A DNA stretch of 64,000 bases from Pipra filicauda. Lineage: Eukaryota; Chordata; Aves; Passeriformes; Pipridae. Shown one piece after another: positions 50,310 to 62,500 of this stretch; position 1 is the stretch's first letter, and each line of letters starts with the position of its first letter. Under the pieces are notes generated by a model. The model searched no databases. It was given only the letters and a program-made list of their open reading frames with translations, and was not told where the DNA came from. The translations under genes were made by a program, and so were the position numbers. Location: NCBI RefSeq assembly GCF_003945595.2, contig NW_024103452.1:4503524-4567523 (forward strand). Reading direction: 5' to 3'.

Positions 50310-52401
50310 AAATAACAGACTAAAAAATCAGCACATGTAAAAGAAGTGTATCCCTGTTAGGATTCAAAACAAATGTCTAAAATCCAATTAAAGAAAACTA
50401 CTAATCTACCCATTAAATTTATCCATAGAGTTATGAGATAAGAGAAATGAGACATTTTAAGGCACCTTACAGAAGGTTTATGTGGCAGAAAACTTGAAAG
50501 AGTTCTTTGTGAATTCAAAAGACCGCTGAAGGATAGCGTATAAGGGAGGAGGATGTTTACTTCCCTTATAAATTGCTATGAAGTTCTGCCATGAATTTAT
50601 GTACAGCACAAATTGCCTTGGTTTTCACGTGTTGACAGTAACATTTTTGAAGAGCATTGCCTATAGTAGTTTAAAATAGTTTAATTTCCAGAATAACAAA
50701 ATTTTTTCCTCCAAAACACGCAGCATCCTCTACAAAATCTTGAGGCTACATTTCCAAATGAAAAGTGACTAGCTAGATAATTTCCTTTTTCCCCTGTTTT
50801 TGGCACTAAATTTAAGCTGTTCCTCCATATAGCTTAGGAGCTATTATAACAATGTAAGAACAGAATCAACCTTCAAACCAGTAAATGGTCACTTTGTGGG
50901 TGACCAAATGTTTCTGCAATTGAGATATGGGAGAAAGAAATACCTTGCACTGAAACATAACATCTGTCCCTTGAACCATATTGAAGTGAGACATGGCTGA
51001 AAATCATACTCAGATCAAGGTCAGCCTATGGGTGCTTGATAGGCTTAATACACAGAATTAAATAATTTAAGTAGCTGCAGACAATCTTTTTGTCTTTCAG
51101 AAGCTGATTCTGAGTTGCATGCTATGTGTAGACTCTGTGGAAAATTTTTCACTCATGGAATCAAGAAATAATGCGACAGCTGTATGTATACATAGAATTT
51201 TATAACTAGGACTTATTTTAGAGAAAATAGTGACCCATTTCTCATTCTTATACAATAGGAAATAAAGTTCAGTTTCAATCTGGCAATAAAAGAAGAAGAG
51301 CAAACTCTCAGCCCAATGAAAGCTGAATTAATTTTGAAGACAGAGGAGCAGTGTTCTGTTAAACAGAAAACAGTTATTAGAACCTCACTGAAGAGTTTGT
51401 GGAAAATGTTACTCCTATGACACAGTCCCCAGGCATATTCTGGATGTTATTCTGAGACTTATTTACAGCCCTTTTTTAACAAAATGATTTTAATGAACTT
51501 TTCTAAGGAATGGCAGGTAATGATCATTGTTCTTCATTATTTACATTCTTTTAATGCCTATAGAACTAGTCAAGGGGCATTCAACACATTATTTAAAAAT
51601 GAACACAGCTCCAAAACTTATTAAATGCAGCCAAAAGGAACTCAGTTGAAATTAAATGGAAACACCAAAAACTTAGTTTATTAGGAATATGCTGCTGAAC
51701 AGGTTTGTATTAGAAATCAAGATTGCTTTGCTTGTGATTGTTTCAAGAATCAGAACTCTTCTCATGTTTCTACTTAGCTAAATTTAAGATAAACCAAAAT
51801 TAGTCTCCTCACACTTCGAGAAAGGACTGAAAATGCAGACAGAAAAAGGGAGTCACTGGAGACAGATGGAGAAAACCTTTTATAATTTGAAATAAGGAGA
51901 AGATTCTGCGACTTCCTTCAGTAAGATTTCCTTTTATAAGGAGAGATTATGTTTTGAACATGTTTATGGAACAGGTATCTGCATAATGAACTCATCCTAT
52001 CACATCCTTGCAGTCCTGTAGCAATCTGACACTGACTTCAGTGAGGGCAAGATTAAGCTGTAATACATTTTTCACTGAGGGATTCCTCCTGAGATTTTAT
52101 CTTGCCAGCACCAGTGTTGATTTCACTATCTGTCTGAAAATGAGTGTAAAAGAGTTGCAGAGAGTTTTGCTGAGTGACTAGTTAGTAAAAAGTTACTCCC
52201 GTCTTCCCTTTCAATTTTACCTGCACTGCTTAAAAAGATCGTCCATTCTGACTGTTCCCACTTGCTTATCTCTTCAGTCCTTTATCAATTCCACAGAACT
52301 GCCATCTGAACAAACTCATTTTGGATGAAAAAAAAAAAAAAAGGACCCTTAAGGCTTGCAAAGATTTAAAAAAAAAATGAACTGTTGAACCTATTTTTGT
52401 T

Positions 52402-52446
52402 AAAAAACAAACAAACAAAACCAAACAAATAACAAGCAAAAAAAAC
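52402..52446. repeat. A/C-rich low-complexity tract
   Basis: (CAAA)n-type sequence with almost no G. An A-run of about 15 bases lies 60 bases upstream at 52328-52342. Confidence 0.8.
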
Positions 52447-54103
52447 AGGGTAATGAAACGAAACTTTGCTTTATAGATCAGCTGACATGGCTGCATTTGA
52501 CCAGGGATCTGGATGAAGCCTGGAAGGAAGCCTCCTGGCATGTTAGAGGAAGACTCTGAACTTGATGGTTGTCAGGCAGGATGGAGTTGGTTTTCTTGCT
52601 TTGACAGTCTTTCATCCAAAGCCTGCAGACACATTGTGTTGGACAAAGACATAAAGAAGAGGCTGCAGATACCTCTCCAGCTGCCTAGGAGGTTTTTCTC
52701 TAGTACTCCAATAATTCCAAATACATGATGCTTCAGATAAAATAGAAAGACATATTCTCAGTGCCCATGAACTGAATCCATTGTCACAAAGTATTAGGAT
52801 AGCTTCAGAAAAAACAGATGTTACTAGTTGTAACACTGACTTATCACGCAATGTTGAAATGAGATACACAAGAGGCAGCCAACCAGCATTTTTAGAGCCA
52901 CTTTTTTTGCTGCTGTTCTTTAGTAACATTTCTGCCACTTAGAGTATCCCCAGAGCATCAGTTAAAGCATCTGCAAGTCTTTTACATAAGACTTCATTAG
53001 CACAAGTACACAAGCTCTATGGCTTTTGTCAACTTTGTGCAGGGCAGGTACAAACTTATTGGTGGTAGGCTCCAGTTGTCCTTTTCTGATCTATACGCAA
53101 GGATAACATGGGATTTCATTAGTTTCACTCTATGTATCTAAAATGTAGGCTTTCTGTCCGAGTTTGGTATTACCCCTTAAAGAAAGCAGAGAGAAGATGT
53201 AGAAAACTATTATAGCATGAGATGGTAGTGCCTGTGTCTTTTCCTCAACCAGAAAACAGCTTAGCAGAACTTACTCTGAAGTTGTCTACACCTGGAGAGA
53301 TGAATCGTACCCTTGGAGTCCAGATACAGGAGATGCTGAATGTTTCACATTCATTTGAACTCTCTGGCAGTACTTAGTCTAAGAATTATTATTTCAATGA
53401 ATGAGCTATGTAGTGTCTTGAATCTGTCCTGGTAGAGCTTCTTGATCATTTAAAAAGCAGCATTAAATCAAAATATCAACAATGCTGGATCAACCAGTTT
53501 TCTCTGTGCGGTCTCACAGTGACCAGCTGAGAACAGCTCTTTCAATAGGTAGCAAAGGTAGTAATTCAGACTATTGACTACAATGCAGTTCATAAAAGCT
53601 CAGTTGGTTTTGATGTAGTTAATCTTGAAAAATGCAACTTATTTCATATTTCAATAATTTTTTAGAAATTAACACTCAAATAGCTTCTCAGTGCTAATCT
53701 TTATTTTTCTTTTCAATATGATATCGTATATGTTGCTAACTGCTACAATATAATGTTTGTGATTATATAAGAGATATCACTATCGTTTATATAATTATTC
53801 TCATTTAATTTTAATTTCTTTCTATTATTTTAATTTTATATATGTAATTGTATATTCATTTTTTGCCACAGCTAATTGATCTGCCTAAGAAAATGCAAAA
53901 ATTTCTGCAGCAAAGCAGAGAGCTGAACCTCCATCTCTCAAATAATAAATAAAATGTCTAATCAGTTGTCAAACCCAGGAAAAAATATTAAGAATATATT
54001 CTTCTTTATCGGATGCCTTTTGAAACTATTTGAACTTTTGTTTAGAATCTTCAGAATTTCTTTACAAACTTGAGAGAAACAGAAAAGAACAAAATTCTAT
54101 TCC

Positions 54104-54367
54104 TTAAAAAGCTATAAAAAATGCAATATCCTGAATAATGCCAAACACAGTGTAGAAAGGGAAGAACAGTGTCTGGAATTTTGTGAGTGGCATGTGTGGG
54201 TAGACTGAGCCATTTACACTGAACCAGCGTTGGTTGATGCGGATACACTGAACCATTTCAAAAGTAAATACTTCAATGGTGACTTTGTTGTACTGAAGGG
54301 TAGACCAGCCAATAACCACATGATCCCATCCTGTGTTCTTGGCAGTCTGAAACTTGAGTTCCCGCAT
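54104..54367 (-). other. Coding-like minus-strand frame, unidentified
   Basis: This is an 87-codon ATG-to-stop frame. Its product is rich in aromatic and beta-strand-type residues (WDHVVIGWSTLQYNKVTIE, then CIRINQRWF), followed by a hydrophobic stretch near the C-terminus (TVFGIIQDIAFFIAF). Two CpG-containing codons (CGC) sit in an otherwise CpG-poor region, and the sequence reads more like real coding sequence than neighbouring frames do. I cannot name a family. A processed-pseudogene fragment or a single exon are both possible. The upstream side contains acceptor-like TTTCAG. Confidence 0.25.
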
Positions 54368-54522
54368 ATAGCAAAGTATAAATATAACTCATTCAATAAA
54401 AAATTAACTGAAGGCTTTAAAAACTTTTTTTTTAATAAAAGACTTTTGGATTTGGTTCTTTTCTGTGGAAATCTTCAAGTCATGTTCTTTCCTTCAATCA
54501 AACCAGTCAAGCTCCTCACATC

Positions 54523-54558
54523 AAATAAATAAATAAACAAACAAATAAGTAAATAAAT
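54523..54558. repeat. (AAAT)n/(AAAC)n tetranucleotide repeat
   Basis: About 36 bases are built from AAAT and AAAC units with few interruptions. Confidence 0.88.
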
Positions 54559-55485
54559 TGTGTTTTTTCCACTTCCTGTGCCCCCATTTGCGGAGTTTTA
54601 AAGATTATAGATGTATCAGAACAAGTTTGTGTGCAACAGTGTGTTTCTCCTCTTTTAAGGCAGAACTGCCTGGATCAATAAAAAACTCACTATCCCCCTC
54701 GTTTAGCTTTGCTGTTGGTTAACTGAATGCTTGCAAAGCTACAATCACATAGATCAGACACGCCTAGTGAGCTAAAGCAAATACCTCTGTAGTTATATTT
54801 GAAAGGTAAAATGAAGTTAAACTGAGGTATTGCAGACTGCTTGACAGAGGTGTTGAAATCTGAGGCAGATAAAAATCACTGAAGGGGAAAGTGGGAAATA
54901 AAACATAAAGGGAAGAGAGATGAAGGTTTAGTTTTCATGGGAAACTTGGTTCACTAAACTCTGAATTGACATGGTGAATTACATTAACAACTTACACAGA
55001 CGCACATTTGGTTTGTTGGCAGATTAAATCCACATGTAGTTACCACTCTACCATACAAGCAGTGTCAATCTGTCTGTGTTGGGCTTTTCCAATGAAAGGG
55101 CTCCCCATTCAGATGGTGATATCCACAAAAGAGAGGCTACCTCCACTGACTTCAACTAGTCGCTTAAGTGATCTGCCATGATCTTCTTTTTGTTGACCTG
55201 ACAAAGGCAATAACTTAATTTACTTTCATTTCTAGCCAACTTTTGGAAGCACTTTCTTCCATCCTGTTATTAATATCAAAGAATTTTAAAAGTGACTCTA
55301 AATTTTGGGTAATTTTTGCTTTGAACTAAAAGTCTAATTTTCAACACCTTCTAGAAACGTAACTCATAATTTTATTACTTCCCAAATACTTGGAAATATT
55401 AGGCCTAATAACACAAATAATGACATAAACTGGACCAATCCAACTGATAGTATAAGAACCACATTGAGTCCTCAAGATTTATTTG
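54559..55485. other. Gene-free AT-rich stretch
   Basis: Nothing gene-like or repetitive was recognised. Confidence 0.45.
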
Positions 55486-55794
55486 TTAGTGAGCTTCTCT
55501 GAGGAGGTGGGCTACAGTAGGTTCTTGATCAAAAAGGTCATTATGGTACAAGTAACAGAAGATTTCTGCAGGGATGCCATCTGGTTTTAGGACGCTGATG
55601 TTGATGGTGCAGAGAAGAGTAGCCCGGCAAAATCCATAGTGGCTACCGTCCCCTACCCTACAAGATCGGGTCACCAACACAGAGCCCTGCAGCTGCCAGA
55701 CACCCAGGTAGGATTTCTGAAGGGCTGAGTAATTCATGTTGCTTAGACATCGAGACAAGGACAGGACAGAGAAAGGCAGGAGAGACCATGCCAT
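55486..55794 (-). other. Coding-like minus-strand frame, unidentified
   Basis: This 102-codon frame ends in TAA and is followed a few bases on by AATAAA (55483-55478 on the minus strand), a possible polyadenylation signal. The region holds several CpG dinucleotides (CCGATC, GACGGT, CCGGGC, GCGTCC, CTCGAT) in a CpG-poor landscape. A strong pyrimidine-rich run ending in AG lies near its 5' part. The product (for example CRVGDGSHYGFCRATLLC) matches nothing I recognise. An old LTR or a terminal exon are alternatives. Confidence 0.22.
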
Positions 55795-58700
55795 TTGTGC
55801 AAAGGAAGGTTGAAGGGAAATGCAGAGAGGCCTTTAATAACTTGATCAAAGTGGGACATTTTAATACTGAATTCCTGGACCTTTACTGTCTTTAAAAGAA
55901 AGGGAAGTCTAAGTACCAACAAGATTCAATGAGATTGTAGTATAAGACTGATGCCTCTGAAGGCATTTTCATGAACACATATACTCTCTTGGCCCTTATT
56001 GAAAACAGACATGGTCACTTTTGCTGAAGTCTTCAAAGGTTTCAGAAGCATATATAAACTGAAGGACCTGAGCTTTACTATGCAAACACTAACTATTCAG
56101 GTCATTGAAGCATATGAAATATTCATAGGAACAAATATGTGATCAAACTGCTCCATTTGTTTATGACTGGAGTTCAAACATTATCAAGATGTTTCTGTCA
56201 TTGGCATGTATAAATCTGTTCTCCACATGGAAAAAATTCGTTTCCCATCCCTTCTTGGAGTCCATCTCTTGTACACCCTTCATGAACCTGCAGGCATTCG
56301 TCCTTGCTTCTAGTTCTGCTGGGTGGAAGGACAGTCACTCAGGAAGGCACCAGTACCACCCCTAGTACTGGTTCAGACCCTACTCTCAGAAAACAATTTA
56401 TTGCTCTAACAAAATGATGCAACTGTTTTCCAGACAGTTTTTCCTCTTGTTTTTCATAGCCCAGAGAAAGAGGCCAGCTTTAGCTCCAGACATGAGTCAT
56501 ACACCAGGCAGGTAGACAGTAACCCTTTCCTGGCTGACTTGGGGTGTTCCTGTACATTCCCTATATTGCCCTGTCCCAACTAAAACATCACCAAGACACA
56601 CAACCGGGTACAGCTCTGCAGCCTGAAGTTGAATGTCTTCACCAGCACGTTGCTACATGCCACTGTTCCCTTCAACCAAGCTTTTAATAGCACAAATCTT
56701 TTACTGCAGTAATAGGATTAAATCATATCTGGACAGAAACAGCTCAGCCTTGTCATCATGGAGTATCAGGGTAGAGGCTGAATTGACCACCACCCAATAG
56801 TATAGCCATGCACCAGCTGTGCTTGTGCTGTATGGGAAAAGGAAGACACTGCTTTTAGGAAGGGCTAATTGATAGCCCTGACCTGTCACTTGAGCTCTGC
56901 AGCAAGAACAGGGTTTTTTTACAGCTCCCAGAGGTCTGCTTTCAGGCAAATAACGTTGGTTTGTTGTTTTTTTTTTTGCCTATTCTTACAGTTGGCTCTG
57001 ATGGTCAGTATTGATACATGAAATGGTCCTTTGCTGATATGGATCAGATGGTAATATCTGCAAGAAAGGGTCTTGGTAGAAAAAAACACCTTTTACAAGA
57101 GCAGAAGTTCAGGATTCCAGACAAGTACCAACCTTATTGCAGTGTAAATAAGATTGTTCTCATGCTGCGTGTTTCTCATAAAATTATTTTGAATAAAAAT
57201 AATAATAATAAAAACATTATTCTTTCCATATAACAGGACAATATGAAACTTCCAAAGCAAATAGGAAGAAAGAAAAGTCTTCAAATAGGAACAAAAAATA
57301 TTTTCTAATAAAAATAAGGCCTCAGGCTACAGCAGAATACCTCTCAGATACCTTTCCAAAATCTTAGCATTTGCATTATTCTTCCTAAGTTATGGTGGAA
57401 CAAATCCAACTCATAAAGTCAAAACATATTATACAAATATTTATTTATTTAGAAAAGATAATATGAAAGCCAAGTAAATGAAGAAGTGGGGTACCATCTT
57501 TAAAGCTTTAGTAAACTACAGGATACCAGGAACAAAAATTCTTTATATCCAGATTATGAAATATTACTCACAGTGGAGCTTTCTTTCATAGTATTTACAA
57601 AAGTTGTTAGCAGTGGTCACTGCCAGTGACAGTAACACAGATACCTTGCTGTTCCAACATTATTTTTGTTTATAATATGTATTCCATGTACACTTAAGAG
57701 TCTTGCATGGGAGCATGCATCCCAAAGTAGTACAAACACAAAACATATCACAGAACTACATTCCTAAACATCTTTACTTGTTTGTAGAGAAGACTCAACT
57801 AAGAACTGTTTGGACACATCAGGATTCACTAATAAAGTCTGGTGTGATCGCTGCTACATGTTTCACAAGAACTACATACCATAAAGACACACACACAACT
57901 AGCACAAAGTGCAGAAATAATCCTATGAAGCAATGAGTTAAAAATCCACTGTCGTATCTCACCTAACATCAGTATGACCCAACATTTGGCAGGAAGTAGA
58001 TTGGAATCATGCATGCCCTATCTACTTTATCACAAAATCATCGAATGCTGCTGAATTATTTATAGTCCTGCATGTTTTACTTACTTTTGGATTTCCAGAA
58101 ATGGCATTACCAGGTCAGCCAAGATATTCCAACTAAAAAGGTGACATCATTCCTGGAAGTTAGATTTTGTAGAGAATCACATTAAAACACAATACCTTAT
58201 TTTTATTGCATATCTTTCACTCTATATAACAACTTCACAATTGGTTTATGTATCTCCTCATACGTGTAAGGACAGTAAATGTAACATCTCCTGCCATCAG
58301 CATCACATGTCATGTTTAGGAAAGGAAATTAGGAGTAATGTAAACAAATGAAATTACGGGGTAATTTTGCATAAGAAAGATATGATTACTCAAAGATAAT
58401 TTAGTTAGGACATCCATGAAACGGCTCTGCAAACATTCTGCCTTAGCTCTTTTCTGATAGTTCAGGCAGTGTTTACTTAGAATCTACTGCAAAATAAGTT
58501 ATAGTTTACCTACTGAATCTCTAATTTCCTTCCTACATAATTGTATCTCAGAAATCTCTACTTCAAATACTAGACTTAGAGTATGACATCTACCGTGATG
58601 GCAGTTGAAATTAATGAGGCTTCAAAGTTTGTCCCTGTGTCAGAAGTTCTTCTGGATACATTTCATTTTCACATTGCACAAAGTGTTTTCAAGCAGATCT

Positions 58701-58942
58701 TTACAGTCCAGAGGATGTTTCCTTAGCAGGAGAATACTTGGATAACAAGTTCAAAAATATCTCCTTTTGCATTACTGGATGTAAAATTCAACCATCTGAG
58801 CAAAAATGTGACTTTTATGGTCCGGTCAAGGCTGACACTGTGAGTTTAGTGAGTGGTGTCCAAACATTTTGTTGTTAAGTTTCACTTGAAAAACACACCT
58901 GATAACAGCAGATAGGTGCACTGATAAGTTTCATAGCTTACT
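55795..58942. other. Gene-free stretch
   Basis: No gene was recognised. A perfect 8-bp hairpin lies at 56349-56372. An 82-codon minus-strand frame at 56701-56949 has no motif. Confidence 0.4.
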
Positions 58943-59562
58943 TTATTTACTGTGATTCACCTTAGCTTGAGGCAGAACTGTTAGATTTTTTATTTTTTTT
59001 TTAAAGCCTTTAGCAAATCCGTGCAAGAATCCGCTTATTGTATCCAAAGAAACCTGAACTAGCAGTTCTCCTAGCTGTCTGGACACAGAGTCAAAATGAT
59101 TGACTAATGTCTTCCAGGTGCCCTGTTCCTTGTTGAAGAGCTCTATGGTGGGGTAGGTGTCAGTAGTCCCCAAGAGTGCTGGGGAATGAGTGTATTTGTA
59201 TTGGGCTCCTGGGAGCTCAGGAAACAGCTGCTGCAATACTGGAGAGATGTTGGGAAAACAAGGAGCAACTGACTGAGGTGAAACAGTAAAATCCTGTGGG
59301 TACATTTTGAGGACCTAGAGCAGGGAGGGATGTCTGTAAGTCTGCAGTGTGCTGCTGACAGAAAGGAGTTGTGCTCTTGGTCTACCAGAAAGGATGAAGG
59401 CAACGAAGTCAGGGCTGCCACTGCTGTCAGTTTTCTCTCCTCTCTTGCCAAACCCACACAAGAGCCAGGTTCACTCAGCAACATGCTCTTACTGCCATCA
59501 TCTCTTTCCCCAGGCTCAGTGAAGGCGAGGCTACATTCATGGTAGTATGGAGAATGGGCCAT
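58943..59562 (-). pseudogene. Possible coding relic: two overlapping minus-strand frames
   Basis: An open frame from 59562 gives about 84 residues (Ser/Pro-containing, acidic and mixed). A second frame of 120 codons runs from ATG 59305 to TAA 58943 and has balanced, gene-like composition, for example TYPTIELFNKEQGTWKTLV followed by an amphipathic HFDSVSRQLGELLVQVSL. The junction on the minus strand reads CCTCCCTGCTCTAG then GTCCTCAAAATG. It could be a splice acceptor or the site of a +1/-1 frameshift joining the two. The second frame passes through A-runs (about 58994-59004) and stops within an AATAAA. No family is recognised. It may be a retrogene remnant, a lineage-specific exon or chance. 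Confidence 0.28.
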
Positions 59563-62500
59563 GGTCTGTTCTTGGGCTCTCTGAACAAGTGATGCATCTC
59601 AGATCAGCCAAAACCAGCATGGCAAGTTTTTCCATACTGCTTATTCTAAATAGTCCCTAGTGCAGGCTATACCCTAAATTGTGTCTGGACTTTGTCTTGT
59701 TGAGTGCCACTTGGCATGTGGCACTCACACCAAATCTTCTTTTCTTGTCTTCTCATTTCAGTGAGTCCCACCAGTCAGGAAAGATTTTTGTGTCTTGATC
59801 TTTCTAGGCGCAGGTATTGAATCAGCACTGCACAGATTTTTGGGTTACTTTATATTTCAGTGAGGATTTGTTCCAAAACAAGTACCATGCCCTTCTTTCC
59901 TGATAACAGCACAAATGTCATACAGCTTCTGGCACCAGTCAGTTTAAGAATTTCCAACTCCAGTAAATCTTACGTAGTTAACTAAAACGCCATCCCCTAG
60001 GCTTAATTAAATCCCCTACATAAAATTACTGTGCATAGGGCTTTCTAGCTGTCAGATTAACCCTGTCTGATATAATTAAAGTAGAAAATGAAACTGTAAT
60101 AAAATGAAAATAGATTTTATGTACTATGTACACTGTACCTGAACACTGAAGAATTTATAGTAGCAGGTAGCTATAATTAGTACAGGATTCAGGGTCAACT
60201 AATTAATTACTTTAAGAAACTTAATTTTTTTTTTAAATTTTAGATTAGTCATTCAAAATGAAATATTTTCTGCTTTAAATCTTTTCTAAGTCTTGCATAA
60301 TATTTCTACAGTATGCTAAGAACATGACAGTGTCTAAGTAAAATTCTCCTTGAGTTAGAAGAGTCTGTTATCACAATTTGCAACACAGAATTAAAGTCAG
60401 TAGACCAGAGACTTTGCTGTGTTACTGTCAGCATGCACTGCACAACCTAACTAGTTTAGGGGCTATATGGGTCTATTGCTACAGGGCTGAAATGTCTTAA
60501 ATCTTGATGTATTTATATCCTGTGAGGTGGGAAGCACTACTATTACCATTCTGCATATAGAATTAGGCACAAAGAAATGAATATTTAATCCTTCAGGGTG
60601 TCAGCCAGCTAATTCTGTCTGAAATTATAGACGTGATGCTCTTACATGTCTTTGTGGATTGTGCTTAACTGATTTATGAGGTCTACAAAAGCTGTGACTG
60701 GGTATATTATCCTGAATGCTAAGCCAGCACCCTATACACCCCTCTTAGTCCAGAAATACTTTAGAGTGCTTTAAAGTAGACAAAACCAGGGACTTCTGTC
60801 TTGGAAGTGGATCTGGACATGCTTTGTCAACTGACATCAGATGTTGTTAATCTCCCCAGTATCTGTTGTCTTGGATGAGAAAGCCTAGATCTGAAGAGGG
60901 TAGTACAGCAAAGTAGAAAAATGTGACCTCTAAATTTGAAAATATAAATGTCCAATTAGCAACTTTCACTTATCAAGTTGCTTTCATAACTACTCTTTTT
61001 TTTTCCCCATTTTCTTTCGCATAATTTTACAGTGCATCTTACTGCCTGCTGAGCTGGCTATAAATCCTTGATATAAAATATGTTATCTTTTAAGAAGCAT
61101 GAAAATATAACAATATGGACATGCAGCCTCATGTGCTCACTAAGGTGAATGGAATGTAACTGCTAAACCCCCAGGTCAGTCTGTACATGAGGTGCACAGG
61201 AACTACACGGGCCAGTGAAAAGAACAAAACTTCATATTGCAACATTTTTCTCCTACTCTTTAAAAGAGAGCTGGGACTCCCTCAGTGTCTAGTAGTGTTT
61301 GCATTATTTTCTGATTCATCAGCATTCATGTCACATAGGTAGGTATTTCAGCTTTTGTTATAAACTTTAATGAACCGTGTTCCTACTCTTGGTGATAATG
61401 ACTGCCTTTACAGGTTTAATGATAGGAAAGTCCCAGTAAGTTATCAAGCCCATCTCCTAAAACTGTTCCCCAGAGTACCTTCTAATTTAAAAGTCCCAAG
61501 TAACAGAGTTTCTACAGCTTCCACTGAGAGACTTTGCTGATTACTTAGTTTGCTCTCAGGAGTTTATCTGTATATTCATCCCAGATTTTTGTGCTTTTAA
61601 ATTAATCCAATTATTTGTTTAAATCAACCAGAACTTTCATTGTGGAATTGACAATCGAAAAAGGAGAAGATCGAAAATAGAAAGAAAATTACTAGAAGGA
61701 AAATGAATTGTGTGTGTGGACACTTTATTCTGCCATTTCTGCATCCAAACATGTATGTCTCCAGCCCTCATTTCTACAGCATCTATGAGCAGTTTCCTTT
61801 TCAAGTCCTTTTTCTAGAAAAAGGATGTTTGCATTTATAATAATCACAGGCTATCTCCTCAGTAAGCAATTTTAAGTGTCTATATGTCACTATAAAGGGG
61901 CAGACATGCATACTTCAGTGATGCCTCGAGATGAAGAAAGACAAGAGAGGCTCTATGGCCAGTTTTCTCTTTACAGCTTCCCACAAAGGTGCTGCACACT
62001 GAGACTTGTCTGCAGAACATGCAGCTGTGGGGCAAAAGTAGGTTAAGAAACAGTCTCAACACAGGACAGAGTCCAAATGATACTCTAGGTCTGAATTATC
62101 ACCAAAATACTGAGAGATTCTAACCTTACACTAGGTCAATTGGTTTCTTTGCTGACTCTTGTTAGAGAAAGACAAAACTGACTATTCTGAGCTCCCTGGT
62201 TTTCCCCCACCCTTTCTGCATTGCCTGAGAATTTTAGAAGCTTTTATTACTAATTCAGTTTTTGTGACTTCATTGTCACAAGGTAAGATCCATATAATGA
62301 TGACATTTCAAAATTTCATATGTTTATCTGAAGTTTTGTTTCTGTTGTCATATACTCATTCAGACTACGTGACATACCACATTAGAGGCGTAAAGAGGGA
62401 GAAAGCATTTAATACCATGAAGAAAGAATTTGGTCTTACATGGTGCCCTAAGAAAGCAAGGGACTAATTTGATAGTACTGAATAAATTCTGATTTTTAAA

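Larger units (their letters stand above)
49926..54103. other. Gene-free AT-rich stretch
   Basis: No gene was recognised. It holds a G-rich run at 50290-50309 and A-rich low-complexity sequence at 52328-52446. The minus-strand frame of 108 codons at 52612-52938 has no nameable motif. Confidence 0.4.

Noticed and set aside
52612..52938. 108-codon minus-strand frame
   Set aside because: No motif seen and overlaps plus-strand frames of similar length; not separable from chance.
58031..58058. ATCACAAAATCATCGAATGC resembling a CR1 tail
   Set aside because: Several mismatches and no downstream CR1 blocks.
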